A stretch of 64,000 nt of DNA from Mycolicibacterium chubuense NBB4 (lineage in GTDB: Bacteria > Actinomycetota > Actinomycetes > Mycobacteriales > Mycobacteriaceae): the NCBI RefSeq assembly GCF_000266905.1, contig NC_018027.1:2170001-2234000 (forward strand), in the 5' to 3' direction. The stretch's first letter is position 1; every line of letters starts with the position of its first letter. Position numbers and translations under genes: made by a program. Below are positions 58,255 through 64,000 of this stretch, piece after piece. Under the pieces are notes generated by a model. That model saw only the letters and a program-made list of their open reading frames with translations. It did not search any database and was not told the origin of the DNA.

Positions 58255-58731
58255 CTACGTCTTCAGCGCGGCCAGCACCTTGTCGGGGTGTCTGGCGCTG
58301 ATCAACCAGTACGGCGTCGGATCGTCGGGGTCGTCGAGTACCAGCAGGACCATGGGGCCGACCCACGCCCTGTGGACGACGTAGGCGGCGGGGTCGAGCT
58401 GGCGGCCCAGCGCCGCCGTCTTCGCCGAGCGCGGAACCGCCGCAGCGCGGGCGATGACCGACGCCGGCAGGTGAGCGTCGGCGATCCAGACCTCGGTGTC
58501 GCGCTCGCCGGCGACGACGCGCAACTCGTATCGTCCCAACCACGCGAGCACGACGACGGCGACGGGCAGCAGGACCGCGTAGGGCACCCAGTCGGGCAGC
58601 GATCGGACGCCCATGTTGAGCTCGACCGAGATCAGCGCCGCGAGCCCCAGGCCGGGCAGCCACCACCACCAGGGCACCCAGAGCCGCTCGCGGTAGCGAA
58701 CGGATTGCGTCGTGGCGCGCGTGTCGGACAC
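58255..58731 (-). CDS. DUF3093 family membrane protein (Rv2698-like)
   Basis: A 158-residue protein with two hydrophobic helices (about 22-40 and 47-64) and a soluble tail ending [16 protein letters not shown]. Conserved DUF3093 with a family-like [12 protein letters not shown] start. GTG at 58731. Divergent from dut (25 bp). Confidence 0.83.
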   Translation of the reverse strand: MSDTRATTQSVRYRERLWVPWWWWLPGLGLAALISVELNMGVRSLPDWVPYAVLLPVAVVVLAWLGRYELRVVAGERDTEVWIADAHLPASVIARAAAVPRSAKTAALGRQLDPAAYVVHRAWVGPMVLLVLDDPDDPTPYWLISARHPDKVLAALKT

Positions 58732-58756
58732 GAGCCCAAGGGTAATCTCTGACGTC

Positions 58757-59221
58757 GTGTCCACCTCTCTGGCGGTCGTGCGCCTGGATCGCGATCTGCC
58801 GCTGCCCACGCGCGCTCACGACGGCGATGCAGGGGTCGACCTGTTCAGCGCACGAGATGTCGAGCTGGCTCCGGGGGAGCGCGCTCTGGTGCCGACGGGT
58901 ATCGCGGTGGCGATCCCCTACGGCATGGTGGGGCTCATTCACCCGCGCTCGGGACTCGCTGCCCGCGTTGGCCTTTCGATCGTCAACAGTCCCGGCACGA
59001 TCGACGCAGGCTATCGCGGTGAGATCAAGGTGGCACTGATCAATCTGGACCCCGCCACGCCGATCACCGTGCGGCGGGGCGATCGCATCGCCCAGCTGCT
59101 GGTGCAACGCGTGGAGCTGCCCGAGCTGGTCGAGGTGAGCTCCTTCGACGAGGCCGGGCTGGCCGAGACCACCCGCGGGGCGGGCGGCCACGGCTCCTCG
59201 GGTGGGCATGCCAGCCTGTGA
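58757..59221 (+). CDS. dut: dUTP diphosphatase (Dut)
   Basis: A 154-residue trimeric dUTPase. All motifs are present: [37 protein letters not shown] and the C-terminal [10 protein letters not shown]. It keeps uracil out of DNA and yields dUMP. GTG at 58757. Confidence 0.97.
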   Translation: MSTSLAVVRLDRDLPLPTRAHDGDAGVDLFSARDVELAPGERALVPTGIAVAIPYGMVGLIHPRSGLAARVGLSIVNSPGTIDAGYRGEIKVALINLDPATPITVRRGDRIAQLLVQRVELPELVEVSSFDEAGLAETTRGAGGHGSSGGHASL

Positions 59222-59273
59222 GATCGGCTGGAGAAAGTAGGCTTCGAATAGACACCGAAATGGCGGCGAGAAC

Positions 59274-60050
59274 ATGGCACTGAGACGGCACCGCAACGAC
59301 AGCACCGAGACCCCCGCCCGCGACGACGTGGTCACGCCGGGGGCCGACGACGAGCTCGAGGGTCCCTTCGACATCGAGGACTTCGACGACCCGTCGGTCG
59401 CCGAGCTGGCCCGCCTGGATCTGGGGTCCGTGCTGATCCCGATCCCCGAAGCCGGGCAGGTGCAGGTCGAGATCAACGAGACGGGTGCGCCGAGCGCGAT
59501 CTGGGTGGTGACGCAGAACGGTCGCTTCACCATCGCCGCCTACGCCGCGCCGAAGTCCGCCGGCCTGTGGCGCGAGGTGGCCTCCGAGCTCGCCGATTCA
59601 CTGCGCAAGGACGTGCCGAAGGTCGGCATCGAGGACGGTCCCTGGGGACGCGAGGTCGTCGGGTCTGCGGGCGAAGGTTCGACGGGGGTGCGGTTCATCG
59701 GCGTGGACGGGTACCGCTGGATGATCCGGTGCGTGGTCAACGGGCCGTTCGAGCGCATCGGCGAGCTGGCTCACGAGGCGCGAAACGCCTTGGCCGACAC
59801 CGTGGTTCGCCGGGGCGACACGCCTCTGCCGGTGCGCACCCCGCTGCCGGTGGCGCTCCCCGAGGAGATGGCCGCCCAGCTGCGGGCCACCACCGAGCAG
59901 GCCGTCGCCGCTCAGCAGGCGGATGCGGAGCAGGCACTGGCCGCCCAGCAGCCGCCTCCGCAGGAACAGCAGCCACCGGCGACGCCCGCGGCCCGTCAGG
60001 GCACGATGGGGTCGGCGATGCAGCAGCTGCGCACCATCACCGGCGGTTAG
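59274..60050 (+). CDS. DUF3710 family protein (Rv2696c-like)
   Basis: A 258-residue protein with an acidic start (GPFDIEDFDDPSVAELARLDLGSVLIPIP) and a Gln/Pro-rich tail. Conserved core RFIGVDGYRWMIRCVVNGPF. Function unknown. Overlaps the convergent hydrolase by 14 bp. Confidence 0.8.
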   Translation: MALRRHRNDSTETPARDDVVTPGADDELEGPFDIEDFDDPSVAELARLDLGSVLIPIPEAGQVQVEINETGAPSAIWVVTQNGRFTIAAYAAPKSAGLWREVASELADSLRKDVPKVGIEDGPWGREVVGSAGEGSTGVRFIGVDGYRWMIRCVVNGPFERIGELAHEARNALADTVVRRGDTPLPVRTPLPVALPEEMAAQLRATTEQAVAAQQADAEQALAAQQPPPQEQQPPATPAARQGTMGSAMQQLRTITGG

Positions 60051-60756
60051 CCGGGTCGTCGGCATCCCGCAGCGCGGCCAGGCACTCGCGACCCAGCACG
60101 GCCGGGTCGGCCCCGATCTGCTCGAGTGCCACCGTCCGCAGCGACGCCCTCGGTGCCGCCGACACCCACTCGAGGCCGACCTCCAGCGGGTGCACGAGAT
60201 CGTCGGTGGCCGACACCACACCCATCGGCACTCCCAGCCCCTCCAGTTGCCCGCTCGACGGGGCCACATATCGGGCCGCCTCGTCCATCGCCTCGGGCAG
60301 CGACGGCCACTGTCCGAGCCACGACCGGGTCAGTTCGTCGGCCAGCCACTTCGGACTCGACGCCTGCATCTGGGCGGTGGCCGAGATCAGCCCGTCGCGC
60401 CGGAGCACCTCCGCCGAATAGCGTGCGGCGTGCGCGGCCGGCGCGGTGTCGGGGTCACCGGTCCAGGCGGGCAGCGCAGCGAGCACCGCGACCACCTCCG
60501 CCGGATGTGTCAAAGCCCACTCGACCGCCACCGCAGCGCCGATGGACACACCGCCCACCGCGATCGGACCGCAACGGGCGGCCTCGTCGAGATCGTCGCG
60601 GTACCCGGCGACGAGGCGGTGCGGCTGCGGCTTCGGCGTCACCACCACCGCGCCGACGTCGTGCAACGGCGGCCCGAACGCGCGGTAGACGAAGTCGTCG
60701 TCGGACCCCGTGCCGGCCAGCAGCACGGTTGTGACGTCCCGCAGATTGACCGTCAT
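60037..60756 (-). CDS. Alpha/beta hydrolase-like protein (Rv2695)
   Basis: A 239-residue protein with GGVSIGAAVAVEWA, a likely nucleophile elbow, and an Asp/His pair less clear. Substrate unknown. ATG at 60756. Confidence 0.75.
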   Translation of the reverse strand: MTVNLRDVTTVLLAGTGSDDDFVYRAFGPPLHDVGAVVVTPKPQPHRLVAGYRDDLDEAARCGPIAVGGVSIGAAVAVEWALTHPAEVVAVLAALPAWTGDPDTAPAAHAARYSAEVLRRDGLISATAQMQASSPKWLADELTRSWLGQWPSLPEAMDEAARYVAPSSGQLEGLGVPMGVVSATDDLVHPLEVGLEWVSAAPRASLRTVALEQIGADPAVLGRECLAALRDADDPANRR

Positions 60757-60901
60757 ACCCACGATCGTGCCTGGCTTTCGGAGGTCCGCCGAAGCGACCT
60801 GCCCCGACACGGGCCCGTCGTTAGCTTCTCGGAACCAACAGGTCTAGCGTGGCGTTGGTTGGGTACTCCATAACAGGAATTACGGAAGTTCAGGAGAAGC
60901 C

Positions 60902-61273
60902 ATGGCCACGGCCGAGGGTTACTTGCGACGGCTCACCCGTCGGTTGACCGAGGACCCAGAACAACTCGACGTCGAGGAACTCAGCGACGAGGCCGCCAGC
61001 ACCGGCGCGCAGAGGGCGATTGACTGCCAGCGTGGCCAAGAGGTGACCATGATCGGCACTCTGCGCAGCGTGGAGTGCAACGGTAAGAGCTGCGCAGGCG
61101 GCGTGAAGGCCGAACTTTTCGACGGCACCGACTCGGTGATGCTGGTGTGGCTCGGCCAGCGCCGCATCCCCGGGATCGAGTCCGGCCGCACACTCAAGGT
61201 GCACGGTCGCGTCGGCAAGCTGGACAGCGGCGCCAAGGCGATCTACAACCCGCACTACGAGATTCAGAAGTGA
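60902..61273 (+). CDS. OB-fold nucleic-acid-binding-like protein (Rv2694c)
   Basis: A 123-residue protein with OB-fold strands (MIGTLRSVECN, VKAELFDGTDSVMLVWLG, LKVHGRVGKL). Probably binds nucleic acid or protein. Stop overlaps the DUF3159 start (GTGA), so co-translated. Confidence 0.83.
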   Translation: MATAEGYLRRLTRRLTEDPEQLDVEELSDEAASTGAQRAIDCQRGQEVTMIGTLRSVECNGKSCAGGVKAELFDGTDSVMLVWLGQRRIPGIESGRTLKVHGRVGKLDSGAKAIYNPHYEIQK

Positions 61274-62007
61274 GCGATCCCGGCACCGAACCGGGCGAGC
61301 AGAAATCTCAGCGGCCTCAGACGACGCGAAGCGCGGCCGTTCTCGAGCAGATGGGTGGCTTCAGCGGGCTGATCTACTCGTCGCTGCCCGTCGTCGTGTT
61401 CGTCCCGGTCTCCTCCCTGGCGGGCCTGCTGCCCGCGATCGGCGCCGCACTCGGGGTGGCCACGCTGATCCTGATCTGGCGGTTGATCCGCAGAGAGACC
61501 GCGCAGCCGGCGATCTCCGGCTTCATCGGCGTCGGCATCAGCGCGCTGATCGCCTACCTGGTCGGCGCGTCCAAGGGCTATTTCCTGCTCGGCATCTGGA
61601 TGTCGCTGCTGTGGGCCGTGGTGTTCACGGTCTCCGTCGTCATCCGGCGGCCCGTCGTCGGTTACATCTGGGGCTGGGTGAGCAACCAGGAGCGCGGTGA
61701 GCGGGACGCGTGGCGCCGGATCCGCCGGGCGGTGCTCGCCTTCGACGCCGCCACCATGGTCTGGGTCGCGGTGTTCGCGTCCCGGTTCCTCGTGCAGCAG
61801 CACCTCTACGACGCCGACCAGACCGGCTGGCTGGGGGTGGCCCGGATCGCGATGGGGTGGCCGCTGACGGCCGTGGCCGCGCTGGTGACCTACATGGCGA
61901 TCAAGGCGGCGCAACGCGCGGTGCGCGAGCGCGACCCCGACGCTGTCGGCGGAGACGATGCAGCCGACGCGGGCTCCGTGACGGAGCCGAACCAGCCGCG
62001 GAACTGA
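61270..62007 (+). CDS. DUF3159 family membrane protein (Rv2693c)
   Basis: A 245-residue protein with about five to six helices (LPVVVFVPVSSLAGLLPAIGAALGV; GFIGVGISALIAYLVG). Conserved actinobacterial membrane family of unknown function. GTG start overlaps the upstream stop. Confidence 0.82.
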   Translation: MSDPGTEPGEQKSQRPQTTRSAAVLEQMGGFSGLIYSSLPVVVFVPVSSLAGLLPAIGAALGVATLILIWRLIRRETAQPAISGFIGVGISALIAYLVGASKGYFLLGIWMSLLWAVVFTVSVVIRRPVVGYIWGWVSNQERGERDAWRRIRRAVLAFDAATMVWVAVFASRFLVQQHLYDADQTGWLGVARIAMGWPLTAVAALVTYMAIKAAQRAVRERDPDAVGGDDAADAGSVTEPNQPRN

Positions 62008-62015
62008 GGCGGCGC

Positions 62016-62681
62016 TCAGCGCGGCTGCGGGTGCAGCAGCAGTTCCCGCAGCTGCTCCTCCACCTCGGCGACCGCCACGAAGAGCAGCTCGTCGCCGCCT
62101 TCGAGCGGTTCGTCCCGTTCCGGCACGATGACCCGCGGCCCGCGCAGGATCGTCACCAGCGTCGCATCGCGCGGCAGCTCGAGCCGCTTGACGGGCTTGC
62201 CGCCCCACGGTGTGTCGTCGGGCAGCGTGATCTCGACCAGGTTCGCCTGGCCCTTGCGGAACTCCATCAGCCGCACCAGGTCTCCGACGGAGACCGCCTC
62301 CTCGACCAGCGAGGCGAGCATGCGCGGCGTGGACACCGCGACGTCGACCCCCCAGGACTCGTCGAAGAGCCACTCGTTGCGCGGATCGTTGACGCGCGCC
62401 ACCACCCGCGGGACCGCGAACTCGGTCTTGGACAGCAGGCTGAGCACCACGTTGGCCTTGTCGTCGCCGGTCGCGGCGATCACCACGTCGAACTCCTCGA
62501 GCTTCACCGACTCCAGCAAGCTGAGCTCGCACGCATCGCCCAGGCGCCAGTGCGCCGCCGGGATCGCGTCGACGTCGATGTGGTCGGGGTTGCGCTCCAG
62601 CAGTGTGACGTCGTGGACGTCGACGAGCTCGCGGGCGATGGACCGGCCGACGGCGCCCGCGCCGGCAATGGCGACTCTCAC
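62016..62681 (-). CDS. Potassium uptake protein TrkA/CeoC-type (Rv2692)
   Basis: A 221-residue RCK regulatory protein with a Rossmann start VAIAGAGAVGRSIA, the NAD-binding GD...ADK region and a C-terminal TrkA-C domain. It gates K+ uptake. GTG at 62681. It is 29 bp after the companion gene. Confidence 0.92.
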   Translation of the reverse strand: MRVAIAGAGAVGRSIARELVDVHDVTLLERNPDHIDVDAIPAAHWRLGDACELSLLESVKLEEFDVVIAATGDDKANVVLSLLSKTEFAVPRVVARVNDPRNEWLFDESWGVDVAVSTPRMLASLVEEAVSVGDLVRLMEFRKGQANLVEITLPDDTPWGGKPVKRLELPRDATLVTILRGPRVIVPERDEPLEGGDELLFVAVAEVEEQLRELLLHPQPR

Positions 62682-62710
62682 TGAACTGCTCCTCGCGTCC
62701 GCGCCACGTC

Positions 62711-63382
62711 TCAGGCCTCCGGTTCCTCGCTGGGCGGCAGCGCCGCGATCGCCAGCGCCTCGGCGATGTGCCCGGAGATGGCCGCCAGGTAAACCTGGTC
62801 GCCGGCCTGGATGACCGTCCTCGCGTCGGGCAGCAGTCCGGCGCCGAACCGGATCATGAACGACACCCGCCCCGACGTGGCACTCTCCAGCTCGGTGAGC
62901 CGGCGGCCCACCCAGTCCTCGTGCAGGGCCAGTTCGGCGACGCCGACATTGCCGGTCGGGTCGCGCCACTTCGTGGTCTCGGTTTCGCGGGTGAGCACGT
63001 TCAGCAGCCGGTCGGTGGTCCAGGGCACCGTCGCGACGGTGGGGATGCCGAGCCGTTCGTAGACGGCCGCGCGCTTGGCGTCGTAGATTCGCGCGACCAC
63101 GCGCTGCACGCCGAACGTCTCCCGTGCCACCCGCGCGGAGATGATGTTGGAGTTGTCACCGGACGAGACGGCCGCGAACGCCGAGGCCTTCTCGATGCCG
63201 GCACGGATCAGCACGTCCCGGTCGAATCCCATGCCCAGCACCCGCTCGCCCGGGAACTCGGGGGAGAGCCGGTGAAACGCCGTGCCGTCGCGGTCGATCA
63301 CAGCGACGTCGTGGCCGATCCTGGCCAGGCTGTCCGACAGGGATGCGCCCACCCGGCCGCATCCCATCACCACTACGCGCAC
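62711..63382 (-). CDS. Potassium uptake protein TrkA/CeoB-type (Rv2691)
   Basis: A 223-residue RCK protein with GCGRVGASLS, followed by an AIDRD acidic residue that contacts NAD, and TrkA-C. The pair mirrors Rv2691-Rv2692. GTG start at 63382 (MRVVVMGCG). No K+ channel gene is seen within the window. Confidence 0.92.
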   Translation of the reverse strand: MRVVVMGCGRVGASLSDSLARIGHDVAVIDRDGTAFHRLSPEFPGERVLGMGFDRDVLIRAGIEKASAFAAVSSGDNSNIISARVARETFGVQRVVARIYDAKRAAVYERLGIPTVATVPWTTDRLLNVLTRETETTKWRDPTGNVGVAELALHEDWVGRRLTELESATSGRVSFMIRFGAGLLPDARTVIQAGDQVYLAAISGHIAEALAIAALPPSEEPEA

Positions 63383-63522
63383 TGACGGTCCTTCCCGGCC
63401 GGAGCCAGACGTGGCACTTTCTCGTACAGAACTGCTGCTCTATACCCCGCGCACTGAGGAACGCTACCGCTTTGCGGTGGCTTCTCGTCGGCGACGCCCT
63501 CGCAGGCTTACTCTTGGCACTC

Positions 63523-64000
63523 GTGTCCAAGCTTTCGACCGTCACACGACGACTGGTGCTGGGCCGGCCCTTCCGCAGCGACAAGCTGTCGCACACCCTG
63601 CTGCCCAAGCGGATAGCGCTGCCGGTCTTCGCCTCCGATGCGCTGTCTTCGGTGGCCTATGCGCCGGAGGAGATCTTCCTGGTGCTGTCGGTGGCCGGTC
63701 TGTCGGCCTATTCGCTGACGCCGTGGATCGGCCTGGCGGTGGCCGGCGTCATGCTCATCGTGATCGCCAGCTACCGGCAGAACGTGCACGCCTATCCCTC
63801 CGGTGGCGGCGACTACGAAGTGGTGACCACCAACCTCGGCCCGACGGCGGGTCTCACCGTCGCGAGCGCGCTGCTGGTCGACTACGTGCTCACGGTCGCG
63901 GTGTCGATGTCCTCGGCGATGTCGAACATCGGCTCGGCGGTGCCGTTCGTCGACCACCACAAGGTGTGGTTCGCGGTCGCGGCGATCCTGATCCTGGCGT
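63523..64000 (+). CDS. APC-family amino acid permease, 5' part (Rv2690c-like)
   Basis: About 159 codons are present before the window ends. GTG start gives MSKLSTVTRRLVLGRPFRSDKL, then the conserved RIALPVFASDALSSVAYAPEEI helix and SGGGDYEVV. About four membrane helices are included. The rest continues beyond the right edge. Confidence 0.85.
   Translation, partial: MSKLSTVTRRLVLGRPFRSDKLSHTLLPKRIALPVFASDALSSVAYAPEEIFLVLSVAGLSAYSLTPWIGLAVAGVMLIVIASYRQNVHAYPSGGGDYEVVTTNLGPTAGLTVASALLVDYVLTVAVSMSSAMSNIGSAVPFVDHHKVWFAVAAILILA

Noticed and set aside
63383..63522. Riboswitch before the permease
   Set aside because: No stem set resembling ydaO or other known classes was found in this 140-bp gap.

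Overview
The window is high-GC chromosomal DNA from a non-tuberculous, probably rapidly growing mycobacterium (Mycolicibacterium-type). The evidence is protein identity to mycobacterial families (SigA, SigB, IdeR, LexA, intein-less RecA, PspM, Cei), frequent GTG starts, ATGA/GTGA stop-start overlaps, and gene order that follows, in inverted orientation, the M. tuberculosis stretch from about Rv2743c to Rv2690c. I see no rRNA, tRNA, insertion sequence, prophage or CRISPR array. Locus equivalences to M. tuberculosis are from memory, not from a search.

Layout. (1) 1-2.7 kb: envelope-stress protein PspM, epoxide hydrolase EphG, a glycosyltransferase and a DUF3046 protein. (2) 2.7-17.7 kb: one leftward block for a high-affinity [NiFe]-hydrogenase, inserted relative to M. 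tuberculosis. In transcription order it reads: alpha/beta hydrolase, hypA, hypB, small subunit hhyS, large subunit hhyL, a NifU/Rieske-like fusion, a DUF5947 protein, a DUF6084 protein, a 450-residue unknown, a 39-residue membrane peptide, maturation protease, a second hypC, hypF, hypC, hypD, hypE and a DUF6390 protein. Most of these genes overlap by a few bases. The small subunit carries CxxD instead of CxxC at the proximal cluster, a mark of the oxygen-tolerant group 1h (former group 5) enzymes that oxidise atmospheric H2. (3) 17.7-19.4 kb: recA-recX behind both a LexA box and a LexA-independent (PafBC-type) promoter. (4) 19.4-23.3 kb: two small membrane proteins and the gluABCD amino-acid ABC transporter. 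(5) 23.4-35.6 kb: miaB, miaA, dapF, hflX, a molybdopterin reductase, fadE20 and several conserved hypotheticals. (6) 35.8-40 kb: an LGFP-repeat surface protein, lexA, the divergent damage-inducible gene chiZ, and nrdR. (7) 40-50.6 kb: hydrolases, a PAC2 protein, a trypsin-like protease, ideR, sigB and small conserved proteins. (8) 50.7-53.5 kb: a glycine-rich PGRS-like protein with no PE domain, and an O-methyltransferase. (9) 53.5-64 kb: sigA, ppgK, suhB, cei, a DUF4193 protein with a perfect CRP site upstream, dut, OB-fold and DUF3159 proteins, the two TrkA-type potassium proteins, and the start of an amino-acid permease cut off by the window end.

The genes combine core mycobacterial regulation (SigA, SigB, IdeR, LexA/RecA, NrdR) with one self-contained accessory system, the hydrogenase. 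The most interesting unknowns are the accessory proteins between hhyL and the maturation genes, especially the NifU-Rieske-like fusion whose four Rieske-position ligands are all cysteine.
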